64,000 nucleotides of DNA from JACKBC01 sp041391125 (GCA_041391125.1 JAWKON010000001.1:186001-250000), one strand, 5' to 3'; shown: positions 18,955-28,334, counted from the stretch's first letter. Numbers and translations: made by a program. Notes: a model not told the origin generated them from the sequence alone.

Positions 18955-19045
18955 GGTGAAAGGGGAAAGGGGTGAAAGGGAGAAGGGGAGAAAGGGAGCT
19001 CATCTTGTCATCCTTTCATCTTGTCATCCCTTCATCTTGTCATCT
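18955..19045. repeat. Octamer repeat block (CATCTTGT units) with purine tract
   Basis: A GAAAGGGG-rich tract is followed by CATCTTGT, CATCCTTT, CATCTTGT, CATCCCTT and CATCTTGT, an 8-nt period. It fills the spacer between the binding protein and OppB genes and could modulate relative expression. The same unit appears inside the coding region at 41071-41152. Confidence 0.7.
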
Positions 19046-20857
19046 TCACTGCGTTGCTTCAATATACCAATCTTCCGAGTTCCAGCCGATGCCCAGCGCG
19101 GTGGGCTCGATGCCCTGGATACGTTTGTTTTGGCCGCTCCACGCTTTTTGGTAGAAGAGGAAGATGTAGGGTTGATCTTCGGCAATGATCTTTTGCACTT
19201 CGCCATACTTTTCTTTGCGCACGGCGGTGTCATACGTGGCGCCGCCTTCTTCAAAGAGCTTTTCCATCTCCTTGTTGATGTAGGCCACCGAGTTGAGGTC
19301 GGGGATGTTCTCCTCGGACCAGATGGTGTACATGATGTGCGGGTCGATGGTGGCCGACCAGCCGCCGATGTACATGTCCCAATCCGGCTGCTCGGCGTGG
19401 ATGGCGTCGAGGAAGCTGGACCATTCCAGCGCCTGGATGTCCACCTTGACGCCGATCTTGCTCAGATAGTCCTGCACGGTGACGGCGATGAGTTCGCGCA
19501 CTTTGGAGGTGTTGGGGCCGTAGATGAGCTTGAGTTCAAGCTGCTTGCCGTCTTTGTCCACCATTTGGCCGTCCTTCAAGGTGTAGCCGGCCTGGGCAAA
19601 GGCGTCGGTGGCCTTCTGCACGTCATAATCGAAGCAGGGCACATCCGGGTTGTAGACCCACGAGGTCTCCGGGTAGATAGAGCAGAGGCGCTTGGCCTGG
19701 CCCAGCATTACCTGGTCGGTGAGCAAGTTCTTGTCGATGGCGTAAGAGAGGCCGTGACGCACATTGATGTCGTGGGTGGCAAAGCCCTCGCGCATGTTGA
19801 GGCCGATGTAGCTCCAGCGGGCGGCGGCGGGCCACCACTCGTAGACGTTGATATTGGGCAGCTTGCGCGCCTCGTCCAGCTTTTCGGGCGTAATGTCGCC
19901 GGTGTCGCTCTCGCCGCTCTTCATTTTCTGGTAGGCCACATCCTGGTCGGGCACAATCTCAATGGTGTACTTGCTGATGTTGGGAGCGCCGTGATACCAA
20001 TATTTGTCGTTGGCCGCAAAAGTGGCATATTGATCGCGCTTCCACTCGACCAGCTTATAGGGGCCGGAGACCACGGTGGGATGGTTGATCTCCGGGTTCT
20101 TTTCCGGGTCTTGCCAGTCCAGCTTTTCCCAAATGTGCTTGGGCAGCGGCGTGATCAAGCCGGACATCTGGCCCAGCGCCGGTGCATAAACCTGGTCGAT
20201 CTTGATTTGCAGCGTGTAGTCGTCCAGCGCCTCGTAAGAGGTGATGAAATCGAGCTGCGACAGATAGGGGAAGCCGTTGTCCGGATTCTTGACCTGGTCG
20301 TAGGTCCACTTGAAGTCCTGGGCCGTAATCGGTTCGCCATCGCTCCAAAGCATATCGTGGCGCAGGTGGAAGGTGAAGGTCAGGCCGTCATCGGCAATCT
20401 CGTAGCTTTCGGCCATGTTGGGAATGTAGTCCAGCGTCTTCTCATCCAGCCGCAACAGCGCACCGGTGTAGACCATGCCCTGGTACGAACCCGAGGTGGT
20501 GTCGGTGGTGAGATAGGGGTGAAAGCTAACGGCGTCGGCAGTGGCCACGTCGTGATATTCGCCGCCCAAATGGGTGCGCGGGCTGACCACATCTTCATCG
20601 CTGCTAACCGAGACCCCCTTCATTTCTGTGGCCTGGGCCGCGCCCGACTGCTCGACCACCTGTTTGACCGTCGCCTGTGAGCTGTCTGGGGTGGCCGTTG
20701 CGGCCGCGGCGGGGGCGGTTGTATTGGTCGGCGCCGCGGCGGCGCCGCTGCCGCTGGTGGTCGGGCTGCTGCTATCCGGTCCGCAGGCATAGAGGACGCC
20801 GGCAATGACCGTCAAACCAACCACCAAGAATAGAAAGCGTTGTATCTTTCCCTGCAT
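19046..20857 (-). CDS. Peptide ABC transporter substrate-binding lipoprotein (SBP_bac_5 family)
   Basis: An intact 603-residue lipoprotein. The start at 20857 has AAGGAGG at ideal distance; the longer frame upstream is not needed. The lipobox is VLYAC (Cys25), followed by a Ser/Thr/Ala/Pro tether. The mature part shows the family-5 features LTFTFHLRHDMLWSDGEPIT, FSDYVLTIK-like strands, and the late RHGLSYAIDKNLL. It captures oligopeptides or related solutes outside the membrane and hands them to the two permeases downstream. Confidence 0.94.
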   Translation of the reverse strand: MQGKIQRFLFLVVGLTVIAGVLYACGPDSSSPTTSGSGAAAAPTNTTAPAAAATATPDSSQATVKQVVEQSGAAQATEMKGVSVSSDEDVVSPRTHLGGEYHDVATADAVSFHPYLTTDTTSGSYQGMVYTGALLRLDEKTLDYIPNMAESYEIADDGLTFTFHLRHDMLWSDGEPITAQDFKWTYDQVKNPDNGFPYLSQLDFITSYEALDDYTLQIKIDQVYAPALGQMSGLITPLPKHIWEKLDWQDPEKNPEINHPTVVSGPYKLVEWKRDQYATFAANDKYWYHGAPNISKYTIEIVPDQDVAYQKMKSGESDTGDITPEKLDEARKLPNINVYEWWPAAARWSYIGLNMREGFATHDINVRHGLSYAIDKNLLTDQVMLGQAKRLCSIYPETSWVYNPDVPCFDYDVQKATDAFAQAGYTLKDGQMVDKDGKQLELKLIYGPNTSKVRELIAVTVQDYLSKIGVKVDIQALEWSSFLDAIHAEQPDWDMYIGGWSATIDPHIMYTIWSEENIPDLNSVAYINKEMEKLFEEGGATYDTAVRKEKYGEVQKIIAEDQPYIFLFYQKAWSGQNKRIQGIEPTALGIGWNSEDWYIEATQ

Positions 20858-21229
20858 GGGATGCCTCCTTGTGGCAAAAAAAGAAATAGTCTGTGCTTCT
20901 ACACAGGTAGCCCGATCATACACCGACAATTAGACAGCGAACTTTAAGAAGAGTTCAATAAAAGATGATCTTTGTTTCAAGACAGCAGGCGGCGGTCATG
21001 ATTCCATAGACTTCCCGATACTCTGCTACTTGGATCACGACCGGAGCCTGCTGACCAGCCCGCTCGACCAGACGGCATAGGCGAAGCACCACACCCAATT
21101 ATCTGGTCGTCGGGATCCAGCCGTTACCCAGTTGCGCCGCTATTTTGACCACGTACGCGGTGCGTTTGGGCCTGCTGGATATGCTAGTAAAGCCAATCGC
21201 CCATGCGGAATAACCGTTTGGCCGCGGCT
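20858..21229. other. Intergenic region, possible decayed coding sequence
   Basis: On the minus strand a stop-poor stretch (about 20960-21180) reads TAYVVKIAAQLGNGWIP, then after one TAG LGVVLRLCRLVERAGQQAPV and IQVAEYREVYGIMTAA. This looks protein-like but I recognise no family and there is no start signal. A second frame directly after the neighbouring gene's stop reads KAFEAAAKRLFRMGDWLY. No other signal seen. Confidence 0.3.
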
Positions 21230-21760
21230 TCAAAAGCCTTGGGGATGTGGGTAGAAACCTGGATCAAGAAAATCGCGCACGCCGTGGCTCTTTAGCAACT
21301 CGTATACAGCATCGTAACGGACGCCGGGTTGCACCGAAACCAGAATTTCCCCCTCATGAAAGGCGCTGCGGCTTTGCTGGGCCAAGCGGCTGGTCCAATG
21401 CATTTCGGCCAATGCCAGACCGCAATAGGCGCCTAGCGTGGCGCCCGCCAAATAGCCAACCACAGCCCCAATCCAAATCCCGCTCAACCCAAAAAAGTGC
21501 TGGCTATACATGTACAGAGCTGCTATCGCCATCCCCACCAAAAAGCCATAGCGTCCACCCATAAATGCATTGCGCCGTACCGAACGCTCGGCGGCTACAT
21601 CCAACAGCCCCTCCGATTGCAATGCGCACGGGTCTACCATACTGACTTCGATGTCGCGGTCGGTCAGCCCCATGAGGTGCAACTCCGAGATTGCCTCATC
21701 CGCATCGGTTTGCGTTTCAAATACCGCTGGAATGGTCTTCTGTTTTTGTTGTTTTGTCAT
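21230..21760 (-). CDS. YflT-like general-stress membrane protein
   Basis: The start at 21760 has GGAGG six bases upstream; an ATG three bases earlier is too close. The chain opens with a YflT/heat-induced stress motif (TIPAVFETQTDADEAISELH, then GLTDRDIEV). A glycine-rich double membrane segment follows (about 80-125, with GAVVGYLAGATLGAYCG), and a C-terminal domain again reads as a ferredoxin-like unit (GEILVSVQPG, YDAVYELLKSHG). Alternatively the frame may continue past 21230 as KAFEAAAKRLFRMGDWLY after a one-base slip. Function is unknown; related proteins are induced by stress. Confidence 0.7.
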   Translation of the reverse strand: MTKQQKQKTIPAVFETQTDADEAISELHLMGLTDRDIEVSMVDPCALQSEGLLDVAAERSVRRNAFMGGRYGFLVGMAIAALYMYSQHFFGLSGIWIGAVVGYLAGATLGAYCGLALAEMHWTSRLAQQSRSAFHEGEILVSVQPGVRYDAVYELLKSHGVRDFLDPGFYPHPQGF

Positions 21761-21869
21761 CATCCCCCTCCAGAAATTTGGTGCAAAAGCAATAGGCCCA
21801 TTATCGCGCCGCCGCGTTGCCCCTGCATCCAACCAAAGCATAGAAAGCTGCCTGGTCAATAGATTAGTT

Positions 21870-22979
21870 TTATGTGTGCGCCCACGTAATCACTACTTTG
21901 ATGTCGCCGTCATCGTGGTGGTCCAGTGCTTCGGCAAAGCGTTGATGCGGCGTGCGGCGCGTCACCAGGCGGCCAATTTCGTCCGGCCACTGGGCAAAGG
22001 CGCGCGCCAGATCGTCCACGGCCATTTGAAAGTGCGCTGGGCTGGCGTTGACGCTGCCCACCAGCACCTGGTTGTAGAGCACCAGCTGTCGCATAAGCGC
22101 CGCCCCCGGAATGTCAATGGGCCGGTCGCCGCCGGGGATGCCGGTAATGACATAGACGCCGTTGATGCCCAGCGCATCCAGCAGATTGAACTCCAGGCTG
22201 GCCACGCCAGTCGCTTCCAAAATCAGATCGATCTGGCCAAAGTGGTCGTCCAAAGCGTCGGTCTGCACCTGGCGCCCGTCCACATATTCGCCGCCGATTT
22301 TTTGCAAGAGCTGGGGGCGCGCCGAGGCGGCGTCCACAATATCCAGCCCCAATACCCTGGCCCCGCGCAGCCGCAATACAAAGGCCGCCAGCAGACCAAT
22401 CGGCCCTAGCCCGGCAATCAGCGCGGTTTTGCCGCGCAGAGCCTCGTCGGGCGTCTTCAAATCGGGCAGGCGCGCCAGTTGGATGCGCACAGCTTCATCG
22501 ATGGCCTTTTCAATGACCGAAGTCGGCTCGGTCAGCACGCCCAGGTGGGCAATGTTGGCCGGCACTTTGACTACATACTGTTCGCGGTCCACCACAAACT
22601 GAGCCTGAAAACCGTCGGCGCCCTTGATGCCGCGCTCGGTGTAATCGCCGCTGTAGCACATGTCGCTGCGATTCATCTGGCAAGCGGGGCAATGGCCACA
22701 GCCGCGGCGCACGCTAAAGACCGCATAGTCGCCCGGCTGCACTTTGTTCACGTTGGCGCCCACTTGGACCACGCGGCCAAACATTTCGTGGCCAATGATC
22801 AGCTCGTTTTGACCGGCAGGCGCATCGGCGCGCCCGCCGCTCACTTCTTCGCGGTCGGTGCCGCAAATGCCCACCGCCAGCATCTCGATCTTCACATCAT
22901 CCGGTGCGCTGATGGCCGGTTCGGGTCGGTCGACAAGCTGGACATCAGTTGTGCCGGGGACAATGGCGATTGCTTTCAT
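21870..22979 (-). CDS. Zinc-dependent glucose 1-dehydrogenase-like alcohol dehydrogenase
   Basis: 369 residues, intact. The catalytic-zinc region has Cys39 in GICGTD and His64-Glu65 in IIGHE; the structural zinc lobe has Cys94, 97, 100 and 108. The Rossmann motif is AGLGPIGLL, with a C-terminal region typical of the archaeal/bacterial glucose dehydrogenase group (TGIPGGDRPIDIPGAAL and VGSVNASPAHFQ). It probably oxidises an aldose with NAD(P). AAAGGAAC precedes the start. It stands alone between the stress protein and DUF1003 genes. Confidence 0.9.
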   Translation of the reverse strand: MKAIAIVPGTTDVQLVDRPEPAISAPDDVKIEMLAVGICGTDREEVSGGRADAPAGQNELIIGHEMFGRVVQVGANVNKVQPGDYAVFSVRRGCGHCPACQMNRSDMCYSGDYTERGIKGADGFQAQFVVDREQYVVKVPANIAHLGVLTEPTSVIEKAIDEAVRIQLARLPDLKTPDEALRGKTALIAGLGPIGLLAAFVLRLRGARVLGLDIVDAASARPQLLQKIGGEYVDGRQVQTDALDDHFGQIDLILEATGVASLEFNLLDALGINGVYVITGIPGGDRPIDIPGAALMRQLVLYNQVLVGSVNASPAHFQMAVDDLARAFAQWPDEIGRLVTRRTPHQRFAEALDHHDDGDIKVVITWAHT

Positions 22980-23036
22980 ATAAAATGTTCCTTTCGTCGA
23001 TAAACCACCAGAAATGGAATAGGGGGTTGATGTGGT

Positions 23037-23546
23037 TTACTCGACTTGCGCATCTGTTTTCCCTATCTCTTCTTGTATAGCCGTCAACTGCTGATGAATT
23101 TGTGCCAAGGCCAGGTTTTGCGCATCCAGATGCTCCATGATGGCGCGAATCTCTTCTTCAGCTTTTTGGTTGACCAAAAAATCGTGATGCGCCTCAATGC
23201 GATCTTTGGCGGCCTGGCGGTTCTGACTCATCATGATAATAGGCGCGGCATAGGCGGCCTGCATGGAAAGTACCAGATTCATAAGGATGAAGGGATAGGG
23301 ATCCCAATGCCGCATCCAGGCGATCACGTTGAATATCACCCAAACCGTCAGAATCACGGACTGGATCAGAATAAAGGCCCAGGACCCCATTGTGTTGGCC
23401 ACCCAATCCGCCATGCGCTGACCGGGGCTGAGCTGTTCGGCAAAAACCGCATTGACATCCTGCACCGGTGGGTGCGCGTGGACAAACGGCTGTGGGAAAT
23501 GCAGCTTTCTAGGTGATGTAGTAGATTGGTTCATCATGTTAACCAT
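23037..23546 (-). CDS. DUF1003 membrane protein
   Basis: The start at 23546 (MVNMMNQS) overlaps the stop of the YetF-like gene by 8 bases, which indicates coupled translation; ATGs at 23537 and 23534 are alternatives. The DUF1003 pattern is clear: RMADWVANTMGSWAFILIQS, a TM helix, NVIAWMRHWDPYPFILMNLVLS and a second TM segment with AAPIIMMSQNRQAAKDR. A polar helical tail closes it. The family's role is unknown. Confidence 0.88.
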   Translation of the reverse strand: MVNMMNQSTTSPRKLHFPQPFVHAHPPVQDVNAVFAEQLSPGQRMADWVANTMGSWAFILIQSVILTVWVIFNVIAWMRHWDPYPFILMNLVLSMQAAYAAPIIMMSQNRQAAKDRIEAHHDFLVNQKAEEEIRAIMEHLDAQNLALAQIHQQLTAIQEEIGKTDAQVE

Positions 23547-24051
23547 GTCGCAAATATTTGAGCGGATGTTTGATGCGTCGCATCTGTTCATTTTTAGGCA
23601 CAACGCTAATCGAGCCATCGATCTCCAACACCGCCATCTCGGCGTCGGCAATCTTGTCGATGCCATGCTCGCGGAGGGCAGCCTGCACCATTTCGGCATC
23701 CAACCCTTCGCGACGCAGATGATCGTCAATCACCGCGCCGTGCAGGACTAGCAGCGTTGGCGTTCCTTCCAAAACGCCGCGCAGACGCGGCCAGCGCAGG
23801 CGGACACGCGTCAGCAGCCAATTGAGCGCCAGCAGCACCGCCGCCGCCAACAGCCCACCGGTCAGCGAATTGTCCGACCCCACCATGGCGTTTTGCACCG
23901 CATTGGCAATCAGCAGCAGCACTACAAAGTCGAAAACCGTCATCTGGCCCAATTCGCGCTTGCCCGCCAGCCGCAACCCAAACAGGATCGCCAGATAGAT
24001 GATCACCACCCGCAGCACAAGTTGCCAGACGGGAATAGCCAGGGTCAGCAT
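23539..24051 (-). CDS. YetF/DUF421-family membrane protein
   Basis: About 170 residues. Three TM helices (about 8-27, 32-56 and 58-80) are followed by the cytoplasmic DUF421 region with LRWPRLRGVLEGTPTLLVLHG and the ferredoxin-like part ending VLEIDGSISVVPKNEQ. GKRELGQMTVFDF in the loop between helices is the family signature. Start 24051 has GGGGAG six bases away. It lies between the KimA-like transporter and DUF1003 genes, with close spacing; a shared operon is likely. Confidence 0.88.
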   Translation of the reverse strand: MLTLAIPVWQLVLRVVIIYLAILFGLRLAGKRELGQMTVFDFVVLLLIANAVQNAMVGSDNSLTGGLLAAAVLLALNWLLTRVRLRWPRLRGVLEGTPTLLVLHGAVIDDHLRREGLDAEMVQAALREHGIDKIADAEMAVLEIDGSISVVPKNEQMRRIKHPLKYLRHG

Positions 24052-24095
24052 AGACATTCTCCCCAATGTTACCTAAACTAAAATTGCTTCTTTTA

Positions 24096-26051
24096 TTAAT
24101 GGCTAGGCTCCACATCCAGTTCCGCCGCCAGCCGCGCCTCGTATTGCTGGCGCTGATCAATCTGATACGGCACGCTGGTGACGACTACGCGATCCATGTC
24201 GCGCAAAAGCATATCAATAAGCAGATTGCTGTTGCAGTGCAACAGTTGCTCACCATAGTCAGGCAGCGAAAGTTGGCCCACGAGCAAGTGGATAAAGGCA
24301 TTGGGTTCGGCTGCCTGCATGGCTTGAACAAAACTGCGCAGCGGCTCGGTCAACGAGCGATAGGGCGAAGGCAGAATGATCAGCTCGCCCAATCCCACGC
24401 GCTCGGCCCACTTGGCGCGCACGCGCTCCGCCTTTTCGGGATCGACCGCCACATGCACCGCCTGCCACGGCTGCCCCAGCGACTGGGCGAAGTTGATGAG
24501 ACGCAGCGTCCCGGCGTGCACATCGGCCACCAACAAAATGGTGCGCATGGGGCTGGGATGCGGTCGCACGGGCAGGTCGCCCAAGCTCAGTTGGGCGGCC
24601 ACCCGCCGGTAGTGGCGGTGGACGCCACTATAGGCCAGCACCAAAAGTGGAATCAGCAGCACCACCATCCACGCCCCGTCGCGAAATTTCGTAATGGCAA
24701 AGACGCACATTACCAGCGCCGTCATAACGCCGCCGGCGCCGTTGATCAACAGTTTGGTGCGCCAATGCGTGTCAAAAGCCAGGGGCGTACCGTGGCGTGA
24801 GTGGCCCGCTTCCTCCGGCGCCAACTTGCCCACCTGGCGCCAGCGCACGACCATGCCAAATTGCGACAACGTAAAGCTCAGAAAAACGCCAATGGCATAA
24901 AGCGGGATCAGCCGCGAGGTGTCGGCCTGCAAGAGCACCAGCAGCAGCGCGGCCAGCCCGGCCAGCAGCGTAATCCCCCAGGAAAAGACCAGCCGCGAGC
25001 CGCGAAAGGTAAGCTGGCGCGGCAGAAAGCCATCAGCCGCAGCCAGGGCAGCCAGGCGCGGAAAGTCGGCAAAACTAGTGTTGGCCGCCATGATCAGAAT
25101 AAGCGTGGTGGCGGCCAGCAGGATGATCTGTCCAGCCCCGGCGCCATAGATGGCGCGCCCCAGTTGCGAAATGACGGTTTCATCTTCCGACGGCATCGCA
25201 CCGATGTGATAGGCCAGAAAGGTCATACTGACAAAGATCGCGCCCAGAATGAGGCTCATGGCGGTTAGCGTCTGCGCGGCGTTGTGGCTGCGCGGCTCGT
25301 GAAAAGCCGGGATACCGTTGGAAATGGCCTCTACTCCCGTCAGCGCGGTGCAGCCCGAAGAAAAAGCGCGCAGAATCAGGAAAAGGGTGAGACTTTGCAC
25401 GCTCTGTTGCGCCAAGGCCGGCGGGTCAATAAGTGGTGAAAGATCGCCCAGCAGCCAGCGCACCAGACCTATCGCCAACGTAATAGCCATTGTCCCCAGA
25501 AAAAAATAGGTGGGAATGGCCAGAATTTGGCCCGATTCCTTGACGCCGCGCAGATTGATGATGGTCATGGCTACAATTAGCGCCACGGCAATTTCCACGC
25601 GCCAGAGCAGCAGGTTGGGCGCCGCCGATATGATTTGATCCACGCCCGAGGCAATACTAACGGAGACGGTCAATACGTAATCTGTAAGCAGGGCGGCCGC
25701 AGCGACTTGCGCCGCCATTTCGCCCAGGTTGTCACGCGAGACAATGTACGCGCCGCCACCATTGGGATACGCATGGATCGTCTGGCGATAGGAGATGGTC
25801 AGCACCGCCAACAGAGCCGCGATGGCCAGCGCAATCGGGATTGAGAGCGAGAAAGCGGCCGTTCCCGCAATGGCCAGGATGAGCAAAATTTCCTGGGTGG
25901 CGTAAGCCGTGGACGAGAGGGCGTCCGAGGCAAAGACCGCCAGCCCGATGTGGTTACTGATTGATTGGTGGGGCGCCGCTGCCGTTTCCAACGGCGGGCC
26001 AATGAGCAGATGCGAGAGCTTTAATTCACTTTTGGAATCAGACCTAAGCAT
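24096..26051 (-). CDS. APC-superfamily transporter, KimA-like (potassium or amino acid)
   Basis: An intact 651-residue protein. The start 26051 is preceded by AGAGGAAAT. Twelve hydrophobic helices carry the APC pattern GLAVFASDALSSTAYATQE in helix 1, YPNGGGAYIVSRDNLG, and TALTGVEAISNGIPAF. A cytoplasmic C-terminal domain of about 170 residues (ILLVADVHAGTLRLINFAQS, VAVDPEKAERVRAKW) resembles that of the KimA potassium importer subgroup. Potassium uptake is therefore favoured over amino acid transport, but not shown. No c-di-AMP riboswitch could be recognised upstream. Confidence 0.85.
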   Translation of the reverse strand: MLRSDSKSELKLSHLLIGPPLETAAAPHQSISNHIGLAVFASDALSSTAYATQEILLILAIAGTAAFSLSIPIALAIAALLAVLTISYRQTIHAYPNGGGAYIVSRDNLGEMAAQVAAAALLTDYVLTVSVSIASGVDQIISAAPNLLLWRVEIAVALIVAMTIINLRGVKESGQILAIPTYFFLGTMAITLAIGLVRWLLGDLSPLIDPPALAQQSVQSLTLFLILRAFSSGCTALTGVEAISNGIPAFHEPRSHNAAQTLTAMSLILGAIFVSMTFLAYHIGAMPSEDETVISQLGRAIYGAGAGQIILLAATTLILIMAANTSFADFPRLAALAAADGFLPRQLTFRGSRLVFSWGITLLAGLAALLLVLLQADTSRLIPLYAIGVFLSFTLSQFGMVVRWRQVGKLAPEEAGHSRHGTPLAFDTHWRTKLLINGAGGVMTALVMCVFAITKFRDGAWMVVLLIPLLVLAYSGVHRHYRRVAAQLSLGDLPVRPHPSPMRTILLVADVHAGTLRLINFAQSLGQPWQAVHVAVDPEKAERVRAKWAERVGLGELIILPSPYRSLTEPLRSFVQAMQAAEPNAFIHLLVGQLSLPDYGEQLLHCNSNLLIDMLLRDMDRVVVTSVPYQIDQRQQYEARLAAELDVEPSH

Positions 26052-26407
26052 ATTTCCTCTATGGTCTAAAGACCTTAGAAAATACATAATCAGTACACCG
26101 CAACGGTGTTGGCGACACAGGCATCGGTCTCGTTTCTTGAATCCCAACCTATCACGTCTCGTTGCGATCTACTGATAATCCAACAGATATTCGTCGGACT
26201 CCATTGTGGGTCCAACCTAATTATTAAAGCACAAAGCGTGTGGCGAAAACTCAGGCGTTCGGATAGTCATAAGCCTGGTCAATGGTCTAGTATAGGACGG
26301 CGGAAATGAACCCATTTTATTGAGAAGATACGTTTCAGCATCGAACTGGCCGAAAATCCGTGCTAATCCGCCCAATCTGCGTACAAATTTCGACTCTCTG
26401 ATGGCCC
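26052..26407. other. Intergenic region with dispersed repeat
   Basis: Contains the second copy of the ATCCGCG-type repeat (26347-26384). The rest, which should hold the promoter of the KimA-like gene, shows no recognisable riboswitch or gene. Confidence 0.5.
26347..26384. repeat. Dispersed ATCCGCG-type repeat, copy 2
   Basis: Begins TGGCCGAAAATCCGTGC and ends AATCTGCGTAC; matches 704-743 at most positions. Confidence 0.6.
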
Positions 26408-27184
26408 CTACGGCTGCGCCGCTTCACGCGCGCCGGTCATAATGGCCACGGCGTCGGACATGGTGCATTCACTGGGGCGCACGACGGCCACACGCCGGCC
26501 CAGGCGCTGAATGTGGATGCGGTCGGCCAGTTCAAAGACTTGCGGCATGTTATGGCTGATCAGGATGACGGGCAGCCCGCGGGCGCGCACCTCGCGGATC
26601 AGCTCCACCACCATGCGCGATTCTTTGACGCCCAACGCCGCCGTGGGCTCGTCCATAATGACCACGTTTTTGGCAAAGGCGGCGCTGCGCGCCACGGCCA
26701 CCGCCTGTCGCTGCCCGCCCGATAGCGTCCCCACCGCCTGCCGCATGGAGCCGATGCCAATCTTCAGCGCCTGCATATAGTTTTGCGTCTCGGCCACCAT
26801 ACGGCGCTTGTCCAACATGCGCAAAACGCGCCCGAGAAAGTCGCCACGCCGCAACTCGCGGCCCAGAAAGACATTTTCAGCGATGTTGAGCGCTGGCGCC
26901 ACCGCCAAATCCTGATAGACCGTTTCGATGCCATAGCGGCGGGCGTCCAGCGGGCTGCGCAAGTGAACCTGTTCGCCATTGACCAAAATCTCACCCGCGT
27001 CGGGGATCAGCGCACCGGCCAACGCCTTGATCAATGTGGATTTGCCGGCGCCGTTGTCGCCAATCACGGCCAGGATTTCGCCGGGATAAAGCTCGAAGTC
27101 GGCGCCGTCCAGCGCGATAACCTGGCCAAAATGCTTGACCAGCCCGCGCGCTTCCAAAATGGGTTGTGCATTCTGGGCGGTCAT
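26408..27184 (-). CDS. Sugar ABC transporter ATPase (single-domain RbsA/XylG type)
   Basis: 258 residues. Walker A GDNGAGKST, signature LSGGQRQAVAVARS, Walker B VVIMDEPTAALG and H-loop ISHN are all present. The motif spellings are those of carbohydrate-uptake ATPases, but there is one ATPase domain rather than the usual two in RbsA. The start overlaps the permease stop in an ATGA arrangement (27181-27184), so translation is coupled. The longer frame upstream is only a shadow of the permease gene. Confidence 0.93.
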   Translation of the reverse strand: MTAQNAQPILEARGLVKHFGQVIALDGADFELYPGEILAVIGDNGAGKSTLIKALAGALIPDAGEILVNGEQVHLRSPLDARRYGIETVYQDLAVAPALNIAENVFLGRELRRGDFLGRVLRMLDKRRMVAETQNYMQALKIGIGSMRQAVGTLSGGQRQAVAVARSAAFAKNVVIMDEPTAALGVKESRMVVELIREVRARGLPVILISHNMPQVFELADRIHIQRLGRRVAVVRPSECTMSDAVAIMTGAREAAQP

Positions 27185-28188
27185 GCCTGCCCCCTGTGCG
27201 ATAGCTGGTCGACCGAAACGGCCAGAATAACCAGCACGCCGGTGATCAGCACTTGATAGATGGAGGGGATGCCGATGAGCAGCAGGCCGTTGCGAAAGAT
27301 GCCCACAATCAGCGCGCCGATCAGCGTCCCCATAATGTTGCCGCGTCCGCCAAAGAGGCTGGTGCCGCCCAGCACGACGGCGGTGATGCTGTCCAGGTTG
27401 GCGGTTTGACCGGCCTGCGGGTCGCCTACCTGCGTGCGCGCCACTAGCAGCAGCCCGGCAATGCCATAGAGCAGCCCGGCAATGGTGTAGACGCTGATCA
27501 AGAGGCGCGTGGTGGAGATGCCGGCCAGGCGCGTCGCCTCCGGGTTGTTGCCGATAGCATAGACGTGGCGGCCCCAGGCGGTTTGGCTCAAGATGAACCA
27601 AAAGAGCAGATAGAGCAGCAGCATGAAGACCGAGCCGTAGGTGATGGCGGTTTGGCCCACGTCGAAGGTGTTGCCCAGGGCGATAATCGTGGCGGGCAAA
27701 TTGGCAATGGTGGTGGTGGTGTAGATGCGCACGGCGGCAAAGGCAATGTTGAGCGTGCCTAGCGTGACAATAAAAGGGGGCAGCCGCACCAATGCCACCA
27801 GCGCCCCGTTGAGCAGACCAAACGCCGTCGCCAGCAGCAGGCCGCAGAAAATGGCCAACAGCGGGTTCATGCCATAATTCACGGCGAAGCTGGTCAGGAT
27901 CACCGAGCTAAAGGCCAGCACCATGCCGTTGGAAAGGTCAATGCCGGCGGTGAGGATGACCAGCGTCTGCCCAATGGCCAGCGTCCCGACGACGACAACT
28001 TGTTGCACAATCAGCGACCAGTTTTGGCCGGTCAGAAAGCGGTCGGTCTGCGAAGTAAAAAAAGCGCTGGTCAGCACAAGCGCCAGCAGCGGACCCACCG
28101 TCGGAATCGAAAAGATTTGGACAATGCGCGCCCTCATCTGCGCCCACGGTCCCGGCTGCGTGCGTTCGCGAATCATAACGTCATTCAT
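27181..28188 (-). CDS. Sugar ABC transporter permease (RbsC type)
   Basis: About 335 residues with roughly ten hydrophobic helices. Family markers are TLVILTAGIDLSNGMVLAFS, GLLNGALVALVRLPPFIVTLGT, the coupling region GNNPEATRLAGIS and VVLGGTSLFGGRGNIMGTLIGA. The start 28188 follows a spacer with two hairpins after the binding-protein gene; an ATG at 28176 is possible. It forms the membrane channel for the sugar transporter. Confidence 0.93.
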   Translation of the reverse strand: MNDVMIRERTQPGPWAQMRARIVQIFSIPTVGPLLALVLTSAFFTSQTDRFLTGQNWSLIVQQVVVVGTLAIGQTLVILTAGIDLSNGMVLAFSSVILTSFAVNYGMNPLLAIFCGLLLATAFGLLNGALVALVRLPPFIVTLGTLNIAFAAVRIYTTTTIANLPATIIALGNTFDVGQTAITYGSVFMLLLYLLFWFILSQTAWGRHVYAIGNNPEATRLAGISTTRLLISVYTIAGLLYGIAGLLLVARTQVGDPQAGQTANLDSITAVVLGGTSLFGGRGNIMGTLIGALIVGIFRNGLLLIGIPSIYQVLITGVLVILAVSVDQLSHRGQA

Positions 28189-28223
28189 GATTGCATTCGT
28201 TCTTTGTTGTGCGGTTTGGATTA

Positions 28224-28315
28224 GAAGTCCGACTTTTGGAAAAAGTCGGACTTCGGCTCTTTGGGATCTCATGTGGTTGACAATCCCACTCGGCGGTGTC
28301 AACCACATGAGATCC
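28224..28315 (-). promoter_or_regulatory. Two stacked hairpins between binding-protein and permease genes
   Basis: An 18-bp perfect stem (28264-28281 with 28298-28315) and a second stem of 14 bp (28224-28237 with 28241-28254) with a tiny loop. Placed after a binding-protein gene, such hairpins usually protect its mRNA or partly end transcription, giving more binding protein than permease. That role is inferred from position. Confidence 0.6.
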
Positions 28316-28334
28316 GGTTGAACCAATTTACCCC

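Noticed and set aside
18941..20680. Long plus-strand open frame of 579 codons
   Set aside because: Antisense of the intact peptide-binding lipoprotein gene; its start lies in a repeat and it matches no family.
26052..26300. c-di-AMP (ydaO/yuaA) riboswitch upstream of the KimA-like gene
   Set aside because: I looked for the conserved core and stems and could not find them.
26408..27601. Extended 397-codon form of the sugar ATPase
   Set aside because: The first 139 codons are a shadow of the permease; the ATG at 27184 overlaps the permease stop and gives the normal ATPase start.
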